From positions 1,619,501-1,683,500 of the forward strand of contig NZ_CP092183.1 of assembly GCF_023499255.1 (NCBI RefSeq): a DNA stretch of 64,000 bases, in the 5' to 3' direction. The notes under the pieces were generated by a model. It saw only the letters and a program-made list of their open reading frames with translations. It had not been told where the DNA came from and searched no databases. A program made the translations under genes and the position numbers. The stretch comes from Couchioplanes caeruleus. Its GTDB lineage: Bacteria > Actinomycetota > Actinomycetes > Mycobacteriales > Micromonosporaceae. Shown piece after piece: positions 43,340 to 52,485 of the stretch; position 1 is the first letter of the stretch, and every line of letters begins with the position of its first letter.

Positions 43340-45540
43340 CCGACACGACCACCGCGACGACGACCACCACGCCGCTGCGGAAGGTGCTGGGGGAGCGGAC
43401 CGCGAAGGCGCTCGCCACCCACCTCGACCTGCATACCGCCGGGGATCTGATCTACCACTTCCCGCGCCGTTACGATGAGCGGGGCGAGCACACCGATCTG
43501 CGGGCGCTCGAGGTGGGTGAGCAGGTCACCCTGCTCGCCCAGGTGAAGAGCACGACCGTACGCCCGATGCGCCAGCGCCGCGGCACCATGCTGGAGATCA
43601 CCGTCGGGGACGGCTCCGGGGCGACGCTGACCTGCACGTTCTTCAACCAGGCGTGGCGTGAGCGGGAGCTGCGTACGGGCCGGTGGGGCCTGTTCGCCGG
43701 CAAGGTCACCGACTTCCGGGGCAAGCGCCAGCTCAACGGGCCCGCGTACCAGTTGCTGCGCGCCGACGCCACGCAGGACGAGGCGGCCGAGGAGATCGAG
43801 GAGTTCGCGGGCGCGCTGATCCCCGTCTATCCCGCGGCCGCCGCCGTGCCGACGTGGACGATCGCGAAGTGCGTGCGTACGGTCCTCGACACCTTCCAGC
43901 CGCCGGATGATCCGCTCCCGGGCACGGTGCGCGCCAACCGCAACCTCGTGGGCATCGGCACGGCCCTGCGCGAGATTCACCGGCCGAGCTCCAAGGAGGA
44001 CCTGTTCCGCGCGAAGCACCGGTTGAAGTGGGACGAGGCTTTCGCCGTACAGCTGACGCTCGTGCAGCGTAAGGCCCGCGCGGCCGCCGCACCCGGACGG
44101 TCGCGACCCCGCCGGGAGGACGGGATTCTGGCCGCGTTCGACGCGGCCCTGCCCTACGAGCTGACCGAGGGGCAGGCGCGGGTCGGGGAGGAGATCGCCG
44201 CCGATCTGGCGCGGCCGCACCCGATGCACCGGTTGCTGCAGGGCGAGGTCGGCTCCGGCAAGACCCTGGTCGCGGTGCGCGCGATGTTGCAGGTCGTCGA
44301 CGCGGGCGGTCAGGCCGCGCTGCTCGCCCCCACCGAGGTCCTCGCCACGCAGCACCATCGCAGCATCGGCGCCCAGCTGGGTGCGCTGGGCCGGGCCGGG
44401 GAGATCGACGGCGATCCGGACGGTACGCAGCTGACGCTCGTCACCGGGTCGCTGGGCGCGGCGGCGCGGCGGGCGGCTCTCGCGAAGGTCGCGGACGGCA
44501 GCGCCGGCATCGTGGTGGGCACGCACGCCCTGCTGTACGAGGGCGTCGACTTCCACGATCTCGGCCTGGTGGTCGTGGACGAGCAGCACCGGTTCGGGGT
44601 GGAGCAGCGGGACGCGTTGCGCGCCAAGGCGGCCCAGCCCCCGCACGTGCTCGTCATGACGGCCACGCCGATCCCGCGGACGGTCGCGATGACCGTGTAC
44701 GGCGACCTCGAGACGTCCGTGCTCTCCCAGCTCCCGCGCGGCCGGTCCCCGATCGCGTCGCACGTGGTCCCACCGGAGCGCCCGGCGTTCCTCGACCGCG
44801 CGTGGAAACGGGTGCGGGAAGAGGTCAAGGCCGGGCATCAGGCGTACGTGGTGTGCCCGCGGATCGGCGACGCGGCGGGAGCCGAGGACGATGGCGAACC
44901 ACCGGGCGACACAGAATCCAGTCGGCGTCCGCCGCTCGCCGTTCTCGACGTGGCCCCGATCCTCGAGGAAGGCCCCCTGCACGGGCTGCGGATCGGCATC
45001 CTGCACGGGCGCCTGCCGGCCGACGAGAAGGACGCGGTGATGCGCAGGTTCGCCGCCGGTGACCTGGACGTGCTGGTGGCGACCACGGTCATCGAGGTGG
45101 GCGTGGACGTGCCCAACTCCACCGTGATGATCATCATGGACGCGGACCGCTTCGGCGTCTCCCAGCTGCACCAGCTCCGCGGCCGGGTCGGCCGGGGCTC
45201 GGCACCGGGCATCTGCCTGCTGGTCACCGAGGCGATGGAGGGTACGCCGGCCCGCGACCGCCTCGACGCGGTGGCCTCCACGACGGACGGTTTCAAGCTG
45301 GCCGAGCTCGACCTGGAGCAGCGCCGCGAGGGCGACGTGCTCGGTGCGTCGCAGTCCGGCAAGCACAGCCACCTGCGGCTGCTCTCGCTGCTGCGCGACG
45401 CGAAGCTCATCACCGACGCCCGCGCCGAGGCGGCCGAGCTGGTCCGGGACGATCCGGCGCTGGAACGACACCCGGCTCTGGCGGCCTCGGTGGCGGCGCT
45501 GGTGGACGAGGAACGAGCCGAGTACTTGGAGAAGGGATGA
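43336..45540 (+). CDS. recG: ATP-dependent DNA helicase RecG
   Basis: 734 residues; remodels stalled replication forks and branched DNA. After the N-terminal wedge domain (DLIYHFPRRYDER, VTDFRGKRQLNGPAYQL) come helicase motifs I GEVGSGKTLVA, Ia APTEVLATQHH, II VVDEQHRFGVEQR, III TATPIPRT and VI QLRGRVGRG. Length is normal for actinobacteria. It overlaps both the DAK2 gene and the DUF952 gene by four bases, so the three are translationally coupled. Confidence 0.97.
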   Translation: MTDTTTATTTTTPLRKVLGERTAKALATHLDLHTAGDLIYHFPRRYDERGEHTDLRALEVGEQVTLLAQVKSTTVRPMRQRRGTMLEITVGDGSGATLTCTFFNQAWRERELRTGRWGLFAGKVTDFRGKRQLNGPAYQLLRADATQDEAAEEIEEFAGALIPVYPAAAAVPTWTIAKCVRTVLDTFQPPDDPLPGTVRANRNLVGIGTALREIHRPSSKEDLFRAKHRLKWDEAFAVQLTLVQRKARAAAAPGRSRPRREDGILAAFDAALPYELTEGQARVGEEIAADLARPHPMHRLLQGEVGSGKTLVAVRAMLQVVDAGGQAALLAPTEVLATQHHRSIGAQLGALGRAGEIDGDPDGTQLTLVTGSLGAAARRAALAKVADGSAGIVVGTHALLYEGVDFHDLGLVVVDEQHRFGVEQRDALRAKAAQPPHVLVMTATPIPRTVAMTVYGDLETSVLSQLPRGRSPIASHVVPPERPAFLDRAWKRVREEVKAGHQAYVVCPRIGDAAGAEDDGEPPGDTESSRRPPLAVLDVAPILEEGPLHGLRIGILHGRLPADEKDAVMRRFAAGDLDVLVATTVIEVGVDVPNSTVMIIMDADRFGVSQLHQLRGRVGRGSAPGICLLVTEAMEGTPARDRLDAVASTTDGFKLAELDLEQRREGDVLGASQSGKHSHLRLLSLLRDAKLITDARAEAAELVRDDPALERHPALAASVAALVDEERAEYLEKG

Positions 45541-45887
45541 TCCTGCACTTCTGCCCGCGCGCCGACTGGGACGCGGCCCAGGCGAGCGGCGTCTACCGCG
45601 CGGATTCCCTGGTGACACAGGGCTTCATCCACTGCTCCACCCCGGAGCAGGTGCACATCCCGGCGACCCTCCTGGCCCGCGGGCGTACGGATCTGGTGCT
45701 GCTGGTGCTGGAGGAGGCGCTGCTGCCCGTACCCGTGGTCTGGAAGGACGGCGACCCACCGGATCCGGGCGGGATGCAGTTCCCGCACCTGTACGCGCCC
45801 ATCCCGGTCGAGGCCGTCTCCGGGGTCCATCCCTGGACCCCGGAGCCCGACGGCTCGTTCTCCCCGCCGAGGTTCCTTACGGGGTGA
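45537..45887 (+). CDS. DUF952 domain protein
   Basis: 116 residues. HFCPRADWDAAQASGVYRADSL, GFIHCSTPEQV and GGMQFPHLYAPIPVEAV match the DUF952 family, whose fold is similar to ADP-ribosyltransferase-like proteins but whose function is unknown. The ATG overlaps the recG stop by four bases. Its stop overlaps the convergent LPXTG gene by 11 bases. Confidence 0.88.
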   Translation: MILHFCPRADWDAAQASGVYRADSLVTQGFIHCSTPEQVHIPATLLARGRTDLVLLVLEEALLPVPVVWKDGDPPDPGGMQFPHLYAPIPVEAVSGVHPWTPEPDGSFSPPRFLTG

Positions 45888-47403
45888 AGGTGACCCGGCG
45901 GCGGCGGGCGAGGAAGAAGAGCACCCCACCGGCGATCAGCAGGGCCAGCGCGCCGCCGGCGATCGCCCCTGCGGCCGCGCCGGTGACGGGAAGGCCGCCG
46001 CCGTCACCGCCGGTCGGGGGCGTGCCGGGTGTGGGGGACGTCGTCGGTGTCCCGGGTGTCCCGCCGGAGCCGCCCCCGTTGTCGCAGTCCGCGTCGCCGA
46101 GCGCGGCCGTGATCGGCTCGATGCCCAGGCCGGGGAACGCGATCGTCGCGACGCGGGCGTCGCCGGCCGGGAAGGTGACCGCCTCCGAGGTTCCCGGCGC
46201 GACTGTCACCTGCTTCGACTCCGTGCCGTAGGTGACTGTCGCCGCGGCCGGGACGGCACCGTGCGGGTTGGTGACGGTGACGGTGACCGTCTCGCAGTCG
46301 TTGGCCACGGACACCGCCGGCGGCTCGCAGTCCTCCGGCCGCTTCCAGTCGTACGTGACATCGGCCATGCCGTCGGCGCTGACCGTGATGGTGCCCGAGC
46401 CCGCGGGGACGGTGACGGTTTCGGCCTTGCCCGGCTTCACGGTGACGGTCCGGGTGAAGTCGCCGGCGGTGACGGTGAAGTCGACGGCGTAGCGGCTGAT
46501 CTCGCCGTTGTTGCTCAGGTTGAGCTGTACGGTGCCGTCGCACTGGGAGAGGGGTTCGACGGCGGGGGTCTGGCAGCCCTTGCCGCCGCCGTTGTACCAG
46601 CCCTGGGGGCCCTGGGAGCGGCTGCCGGGGCCGTTGTTGCTGCCGAGTTTCTTGTCGCCGTAGCGGGGTCCGCCCTCGGTGATCTCACTGATGATGTCGT
46701 CCTCGCCGCCGAAGAACAGGTCCACCTGCGCGTTGCAGTCCGGCAGGTGCGCGGCGAGCGCCACCGAGCGGTTGTCGTTGCTCAGGGTCGCGGTCTCGTG
46801 GTCGTGGGCGTACTGGGGCAGCGAGAACTCGGGCTTCGGCGCGAAGTACGTGACCAGCGTGACCGGCTCGTCGTGGCAGAGCTTCACGCCGTCGTCCAGC
46901 GTCACGGTCGCCGTGGCCCGGCCGTCGCCGACCGCGAAGTCGTGGTGGAAGGTCGCGTCGGCGGGTTCGACACAGGGGGTTTCGGCCGGCGTGCAGTCGC
47001 CCAGGGTCACGGTCGCGGTGTTGTCGGTGTCCTTGGCGTCGTCCCAGATGCCGACGAAGGAGACCGTGGCGGACGGCGTACCCCCGGGAAGGGTCTGGTG
47101 CAGCACCACCTTGCCGATCGTGCCGCTGGGGGCGCGGCGCGGGATCAGGTAGCCGTTGGCCAGCTCGGGCACCGGGGCGGGCTCGGTGCGCAGCTTGTCG
47201 ACCCGGGCGAACGTGTCACCGCTGTTGGTCAGCGTCCAGGAGACGAGCCACTCGCCCTTGTCCGGGTTGCAGGCGGCCGCGCCCGCGACCGTCGTCTGCG
47301 GACCCGCCGCGACCGCGGGGCCGGCCACCGCGGCCGCGCCGGTCAGGGCGAGCAGGGCGCCCGCGGCGACCGCCGCGATGCGGTGGAGCAAGGACTTCGA
47401 CAC
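45877..47403 (-). CDS. LPXTG-anchored surface protein A
   Basis: 508 residues from GTG 47403. There is a signal peptide with hydrophobic core AAVAAGALLALTGAAAVAG and AxA cleavage near residue 30. Then come several Ig-like/beta domains with paired cysteines (e.g. CTPAETPCVE, SQCDGTVQLNL), a Gly/Thr/Pro linker, LPVTG at about 471, a hydrophobic helix and RRRRVTFTP. This is a sortase substrate for covalent cell-wall attachment. It follows protein B in the same direction after 82 bases and is a close paralogue of it. The ligand or role is unknown. Confidence 0.85.
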   Translation of the reverse strand: MSKSLLHRIAAVAAGALLALTGAAAVAGPAVAAGPQTTVAGAAACNPDKGEWLVSWTLTNSGDTFARVDKLRTEPAPVPELANGYLIPRRAPSGTIGKVVLHQTLPGGTPSATVSFVGIWDDAKDTDNTATVTLGDCTPAETPCVEPADATFHHDFAVGDGRATATVTLDDGVKLCHDEPVTLVTYFAPKPEFSLPQYAHDHETATLSNDNRSVALAAHLPDCNAQVDLFFGGEDDIISEITEGGPRYGDKKLGSNNGPGSRSQGPQGWYNGGGKGCQTPAVEPLSQCDGTVQLNLSNNGEISRYAVDFTVTAGDFTRTVTVKPGKAETVTVPAGSGTITVSADGMADVTYDWKRPEDCEPPAVSVANDCETVTVTVTNPHGAVPAAATVTYGTESKQVTVAPGTSEAVTFPAGDARVATIAFPGLGIEPITAALGDADCDNGGGSGGTPGTPTTSPTPGTPPTGGDGGGLPVTGAAAGAIAGGALALLIAGGVLFFLARRRRVTFTP

Positions 47404-47430
47404 TGTTCCGCCTTGGTCGCCGGAGGGGAA

Positions 47431-47461
47431 GGGCGCGCCGACCGGGTGGGTCGGCGCGCCC
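47431..47461 (-). terminator. hairpin between the two paralogous LPXTG genes
   Basis: Perfect 13-base stem GGGCGCGCCGACC (47431-47443) and GGTCGGCGCGCCC (47449-47461), loop GGGTG. It lies after protein B's stop and before protein A's start. It has no T-run, so it may terminate, attenuate, or protect the upstream message. Confidence 0.65.
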
Positions 47462-47485
47462 TGACAAGAAGGGGTACGGCCGTCG

Positions 47486-48976
47486 TTACGCGGTGAAGCG
47501 GATCTTGCGTCGGCGGGCGATGACGAAGAGCACCGCACCGGCGATCAGCAGGAGGGCCGCGCCACCCGCGATGCTCCCGGCCACCGGGCCGGTGACGGGC
47601 AGGCCGGGCTCGTCGCTGTCGCCACCACCGGCGCCACCGCCGCCGTTGTCGCAGTCCAGCTTCTCGAGCGTCGCCTTGATCGGCTCGACGTCCAGGCCGG
47701 GGAACTCGACCGTCGCGTACGTCGCCTTGCCGGCGTCGAACGTGACCTTCTCCGACTTGCCGGCCGCCACGGTCACGGTCTGCGACTTCCCGCCGTACGT
47801 GATCTTCGCGGTCGCCGGGGTCACGCCCTCCGGGTTCTCGACCGTGATGGCGACGGTGTCGCAGTCGTTCTCGACGATGACCGTGGGCAGCGCGCAGTCC
47901 TCCGGCGCCTTCCAGTCGTACGTGATGTCGTCCATGCCCTCGGCGGTGACGGTGACGGTGCCGGAGCCGGCGGGGATGGTGACGGTCTCGCCCTTGCCGG
48001 GTTTGACGGTGACGGTCTGGGTGAAGTCGCCGGCCTTGACGGTGAAGTCGACGGCGTAGCGGCTGATCTCGCCGTTGTTGCTCAGGTTGAGCTGTACGGT
48101 GCCGTCGCACTGGGAGAGGGGTTCGACGGCGGGGGTCTGGCAGCCCTTGCCGCCGCCGTTGTACCAGCCCTGGGGGCCCTTGGAGCGGCTGCCGGGGCCG
48201 TTGTTGCTGCCGAGTTTCTTGTCGCCGTAGCGGGGTCCGCCCTCGGTGATCTCACCGATGATGTCGTCCTCGCCGCCGAAGAACAGGTCCACCTGCGTGT
48301 TGCAGTCCGGCACGTCGACGTTCAGCGTCACCGAACGGTGCTCGTTGTCGATCGAGCCGGTGTCGCTGTCGTACTTGTACTGCGGCACGGCGAACTGCGG
48401 CTTCGGCGCGAAGTACGACACCAGCGTGACCGGCTCGCCCTCGCACAGCTTCACGCCGTCGTCGAGGCTCACGGTGGCCGTGGAGCCCTTCTCCGTCACG
48501 CCGAACGTGTGGTGGAAGCTCGCCCGGCCGGCCTCGACGCAGGGCGTCTCGGCGGGGGTACACGGCTCGCTCAGGTCCACCTTGGCCGAATTGTCCTGGT
48601 CGACGTACCCGTCGGAGGACCAGATGGACTTGAAGGAGATCGTGGCTTCCTTCGCGTCGCCGGTCACCTTCTGGGTGAGCGTGAGCTGGCCGTCGCTGCG
48701 GCGCTCCGACTTCGGGATGACGAGGTTGCCCTCGGCGGCCTTCTCGACCTCGGTGGGCGTGGTCTTGAGGTCTGCCACGGTGGCGTCCGTGGGGTAGTCG
48801 TTGGTGAGCGTCCAGGTCACGATCCGCGTACCGGTGGCGGTGTCGCAGACGGCGGCGCCGCTGACGTTCGAGGCGTGGGCGCTGGCCGGTGCGATGACGG
48901 CCGCAGCTCCACCGAGGCCGATGAGCGCGCCGGCGAGGACGGTCGCCGCGCGGCGGAGGGGGGAGTTCAACTTCAC
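47486..48976 (-). CDS. LPXTG-anchored surface protein B
   Basis: 496 residues from GTG after AGGAGT. Signal peptide (AATVLAGALIGLGGAAAVIA, cleavage near ASA), tandem beta domains, LPVTG at about 459, transmembrane helix and RRRKIRFTA. Two C-terminal units share the pattern C-x(2)-V-x-V...N...V-TVK/A-PG-K. It is the closest relative of protein A: residues around VDLFFGGEDDI to SRYAVDFTVKAGDF are nearly identical, and so is the DNA. It carries the conserved two-hairpin leader upstream. Probably cotranscribed with A. Confidence 0.87.
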   Translation of the reverse strand: MKLNSPLRRAATVLAGALIGLGGAAAVIAPASAHASNVSGAAVCDTATGTRIVTWTLTNDYPTDATVADLKTTPTEVEKAAEGNLVIPKSERRSDGQLTLTQKVTGDAKEATISFKSIWSSDGYVDQDNSAKVDLSEPCTPAETPCVEAGRASFHHTFGVTEKGSTATVSLDDGVKLCEGEPVTLVSYFAPKPQFAVPQYKYDSDTGSIDNEHRSVTLNVDVPDCNTQVDLFFGGEDDIIGEITEGGPRYGDKKLGSNNGPGSRSKGPQGWYNGGGKGCQTPAVEPLSQCDGTVQLNLSNNGEISRYAVDFTVKAGDFTQTVTVKPGKGETVTIPAGSGTVTVTAEGMDDITYDWKAPEDCALPTVIVENDCDTVAITVENPEGVTPATAKITYGGKSQTVTVAAGKSEKVTFDAGKATYATVEFPGLDVEPIKATLEKLDCDNGGGGAGGGDSDEPGLPVTGPVAGSIAGGAALLLIAGAVLFVIARRRKIRFTA

Positions 48977-49054
48977 GCGTACTCCTGGGGGCGTGGAACT
49001 TCGGGGGGCACGACCAGGAAGGCAGAACCGGCGCCGGGCGAGGGACGGGCCGGG

Positions 49055-49118
49055 GACGACGCCTCCCCAGGTCGTCGAGCCGATAGCGTTTCGTCGGCGC
49101 GCCTGACCTTAGCGATTG
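49055..49118 (-). ncRNA. conserved two-hairpin leader element, copy 1
   Basis: In RNA sense it begins CAATCGCTAAGGTC, then hairpin GCCGA-loop-TCGGC (49079-49098, loop CGAAACGCTA), then hairpin GACGAC-loop-GTCGTC (49055-49076, loop CTGGGGAGGC). The same element precedes protein C (50381-50447) with changes in and around the stems, while the sequence between element and start codon is not conserved. It starts 79 bases upstream of the protein B start. I cannot match it to a known riboswitch class from memory. Confidence 0.55.
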
Positions 49119-49249
49119 CTCGGGATCTGGGAAGAGGCTCAGAACGGCTTAAGACTCTTGTTGCGCATCCGAGACCATCGCTGCACCGACGGCACCAGAG
49201 TCGATGCGCTGTGTTGTCATCGATCGAAACAACGGTCACCCGGACGAGC

Positions 49250-49286
49250 GAGGGGCGCGCCGACCGTGACGGTCCGCGCGCCCCTC
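49250..49286 (-). terminator. terminator of LPXTG gene C
   Basis: GAGGGGCGCGCCGACC (49250-49265) and GGTCCGCGCGCCCCTC (49271-49286) pair at 15 of 16 positions, loop GTGAC, 37 bases past the protein C stop on the minus strand. The remainder of 48977-49322 holds the leader element and probably the promoter of protein B; I see no gene in it. Confidence 0.75.
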
Positions 49287-49322
49287 GGGCGTCGTGCGAT
49301 CAGGCGGTGCAGGTCACCGTGA

Positions 49323-50291
49323 TCAGGCGGTGAACTTCACCTTGCGGCGGCGGGCGAAGAAGAACAGCGCCACACCCGCGGCGAGCAGGACACCCGCACC
49401 GGCGGCGATGCTGCCCGCGGCGGCGCCGGTCAGCGGCAGCGACGGCTCGTCGCTGCTACCGCCGCCACCGTTCGCGCAACCCTCGGGGGCCTCCCAGGCG
49501 ATGGTCTCGGCCTGGTCCTCGTAGCCCTCCAGGTAGATCTTCAGCTTGAAGCCCTCGGAGGCCTTGAACGTCGCGGTTTTCTTCTCGCCCGGCTTGACGA
49601 CGAGGGTCCGCTTCTCGCCCTTGCTGGGCTCGAGCACCAGCGGGATCTCGACGCCGTCCTCGGGGTTGTCCAGGCCCACGGTCATCGAGTCACAGGTGAT
49701 CTCGAAGATCGGCTCGGCCTCGCCGTAGCTCGGCGTGGGCTCGGGGCTCGGCGCGGACTCGCTCGGCGCCGGCGTCGACTCGCTGGGGGTCGACTCGCTC
49801 GGCGTCGGCTCGCTCGGGGTCGACGCGCTCGGCTCGGGCTCGGTGCTCGGGGTGGAGGCGCTCGGCTGCGGGGCGGGAGCCGTGCAGTTCTCCGGCTTGG
49901 CGACCGAGGCGGTGGCGTCCCGGACGAAGTTGTCGTCCCACTTCAGCGAGACCTTGAGGCCGGCCGTGGCGTCCGACGCCTCGAGGACGCTCGAGCCGAC
50001 CAGCGGGTTGCTGAAGTTCGGGGCGACCCGCTCGCCGATCTTGATCGCGCCGTCCGGGGCGGCGGCGTTGGAGGTCTCCACCTCGCGGACCGTGGCCCAG
50101 ACGCCGTAGTCGTTCGCGACGGACCAGTCGACCTTCCACTGGCCGTTGGCCTCGGCGCAGCTGACCGTGCCCTTGATGACGGGCGCGTGCGCGCTGGCCG
50201 GGCCGGTGAGGGCGACCGTGCCGGCGAGGCCGAGGAAGGCGCCGGCCACGATCGCGGTGGTGCGCCGGAACGGGGACTTAAGCAGGTTCAC
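49323..50291 (-). CDS. LPXTG-anchored surface protein C
   Basis: 322 residues from GTG after GGAGTAGGC. Signal peptide (TTAIVAGAFLGLAGTVALT, cleavage ASA-HA), one beta domain, a Ser/Thr/Pro/Glu linker of about 60 residues made of SEPTP/SESTP repeats, a second domain similar to the last domains of proteins A and B (ITCDSMTVGLDNPEDGVE), then LPLTG at about 285, a helix and RRRKVKFTA. The linker is probably an extended, possibly glycosylated stalk. The gene has its own terminator and its own copy of the leader element, so it is a separate unit with parallel control. Confidence 0.87.
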   Translation of the reverse strand: MNLLKSPFRRTTAIVAGAFLGLAGTVALTGPASAHAPVIKGTVSCAEANGQWKVDWSVANDYGVWATVREVETSNAAAPDGAIKIGERVAPNFSNPLVGSSVLEASDATAGLKVSLKWDDNFVRDATASVAKPENCTAPAPQPSASTPSTEPEPSASTPSEPTPSESTPSESTPAPSESAPSPEPTPSYGEAEPIFEITCDSMTVGLDNPEDGVEIPLVLEPSKGEKRTLVVKPGEKKTATFKASEGFKLKIYLEGYEDQAETIAWEAPEGCANGGGGSSDEPSLPLTGAAAGSIAAGAGVLLAAGVALFFFARRRKVKFTA

Positions 50292-50380
50292 GCCTACTCC
50301 TGTGAAGGGGACCGGGGGGTACGGCACAGGGAAGGCTGAAGGCGGCCCGTCGCGCGGTCATGGGCGTCCGCGAGGGCCCG

Positions 50381-50447
50381 CGACGACGCCTCCCCGCATC
50401 GTCGAGCCGACAGCGTTTCGTCGGCGGCCGGTCGACCATAGCGACTG
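50381..50447 (-). ncRNA. conserved two-hairpin leader element, copy 2
   Basis: RNA sense: CAGTCGCTATGGTC, then a variable GACCGGCC part, hairpin GCCGA-CGAAACGCTG-TCGGC (50406-50425), hairpin CGACGA-loop-TCGTCG (50381-50404) with GCGGGGAGGCG in the loop. It is 90 bases upstream of the protein C start. The rest of 50292-50696 contains no recognisable gene; it must include the promoters of protein C and rsmD. Confidence 0.55.
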
Positions 50448-50696
50448 AGACGAGTCTGAAGAACGTCCCAGCCTTCGCTAAGCCGGTTGATACATATTCG
50501 AGATCTTCCCTATACGGATCGCACCGAAGTGGATGCGATCGGTGTCGATCCGCCCGATTCGGGAGGGGAAAAGTTCACTCCGCAGTGGCCGGTGCTTTGT
50601 GGTGGCGTAGCGTCACAGCGTGCTACTCGAACGTGTCCGCGCCGCGGTTCCGGCCGCTTCCCACTCCCGCGTCGAGCTGCGGCCGCGGGCGGTCGC

Positions 50697-51268
50697 ATGA
50701 CCCGGATCATCGCGGGCGCACACGGCGGCCGCCGGCTGTCCGCGCCGCCCGGCGCCCTGACCAGACCCACCGCGGACCGGGTACGCGAGGCCTACTTCAG
50801 CGCCCTCGGCACCATGACCGATCTCGAGGGCGCCCGCTTCGCCGACCTGTACGCGGGCTCCGGCGCGATCGGCCTCGAGGCGCTGTCCCGCGGGGCGGCG
50901 CACGCGCTGCTGGTCGAGGCCGACGCCAAGGCCGCCCGGGTGATCCGCGACAACATCGTCACGCTGCGCGCCGGTGACGCCGCCAGGCTGATCACCGGCA
51001 AGGTGGCCCAGGTGCTCGCCTCCCCGCCCGAGGGCGGTCCGTACGACGTGGTGTTCGCCGACCCGCCGTACGCGGTGGCCGACGACGAGATCGACGACGT
51101 GCAGCGTGCGCTGATCGAGAACGGCTGGCTCGCCGAGGACGCGGTCGTGACGTTCGAGCGGTCCACCCGTACGGCGGTCCGCGGCGCCCCGCTGAACTGG
51201 GTGGACGGCATCACCGCCGAACGCAGCCGGCGCTACGGCGAGACCACGCTTTGGTACGGTCGCCGATC

Positions 51269-51272
<4 letters not shown>
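50697..51272 (+). CDS. rsmD: 16S rRNA (guanine966-N2)-methyltransferase
   Basis: 191 residues; methylates G966 of 16S rRNA. TRIIAGAHGGRRLSAPPG, RPTADRVREAYFSAL, the SAM motif DLYAGSGAIGLEALSRGA and the catalytic ADPPYA are classic. ATG 50697 is chosen because homologues begin with the MTRIIAG strand. It overlaps coaD by four bases (ATGA), the conserved pair order in bacteria. Confidence 0.96.
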
Positions 51273-51748
<476 letters not shown>

Positions 51749-51839
51749 CGGCGTGGCCTTCGCGGTCCCGTCGTCGGGTTCGGCAGTAACGTGATCGCAC
51801 CACTCAGCGTGAGTGCGAGCTGACAGGAGTGAGGCGCCG

Positions 51840-52337
51840 GTGGATCCGCTCGACCGCATCGACGAGATCATCTCCATGGTGGAGCAGGCACGGTCCGTCC
51901 CGATGTCCCGGACGAACTTCATGTTCGACCGGGCGGAGATGGTCGCCCTGCTCGACGAACTGCGCTCCGAGCTCCCGGGCGACCTGCGCCGCGCCGTCGC
52001 GCTCCTGGAGGAGCGCGACAAGATCATCGACGCCGGCAAGCGCGAGGCGGACCGGATCATCAGCGAGGGCGAGACGGAGCACGCCCGCCTGGTCTCGGTG
52101 AACGAGATCACGGTCTCCGCGGAGCACGAGGGCGCCCGGATCATCGCCGAGGCCCGCGCGGAGGCGCAGCGCCTGCGCGAGGAGGTCGACGACTACGTCG
52201 ACACGGCGCTGGCGAACTTCGAGCAGTTCCTCACCCGGGCGCTGGCGTCGATAGAGCGTGGCCGCGACAAGATGCACGCGCTGCGCGAGATCGGCACCTT
52301 CCAGGGCGAGGACAGCGAACGCCCCCTGCCCTTCTGA
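51840..52337 (+). CDS. sepIVA: SepIVA-like / DivIVA-like cell-division coiled-coil protein
   Basis: 165 residues from GTG. The sequence starts VDPLDRIDEIISMVEQARSV and continues as long charged helices (EERDKIIDAGKREADRIISE, EHEGARIIAEARAEAQRLRE) with heptad patterns. The family equals Rv2927c/SepIVA of mycobacteria, a septum- and pole-associated factor; the context (DUF177, rnc, mutM, smc downstream) agrees. It could also be mistaken for an ATP synthase b subunit because of the coiled coil, but it has no membrane helix. Confidence 0.85.
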   Translation: MDPLDRIDEIISMVEQARSVPMSRTNFMFDRAEMVALLDELRSELPGDLRRAVALLEERDKIIDAGKREADRIISEGETEHARLVSVNEITVSAEHEGARIIAEARAEAQRLREEVDDYVDTALANFEQFLTRALASIERGRDKMHALREIGTFQGEDSERPLPF

Positions 52338-52485
52338 CCCCTCGCGACCGGCCCGGATGCGAGCCCACGGCCGGCCCGGTGCCGGGCCGCCCGGGCCGGC
52401 GCCCGGGGGAGCCGGGGCGATTCGACGGTACGGCCGCTGCTCAGGTAACCTTTCCAGTCGGCCTACCCAAGGCTGAGAGTTCACG

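Noticed and set aside
43291..45618. Long minus-strand open frame of about 775 codons opposite recG
   Set aside because: It mirrors the recG codon pattern; GC-rich coding DNA leaves antisense frames open. recG motifs are complete on the plus strand.
49055..49118. c-di-GMP or c-di-AMP riboswitch
   Set aside because: The conserved strings of those classes are not present in the two leader elements; reported as an unclassified element.
51840..52337. ATP synthase b subunit
   Set aside because: Coiled coil only; no N-terminal membrane helix and no atp genes nearby. Context fits SepIVA.
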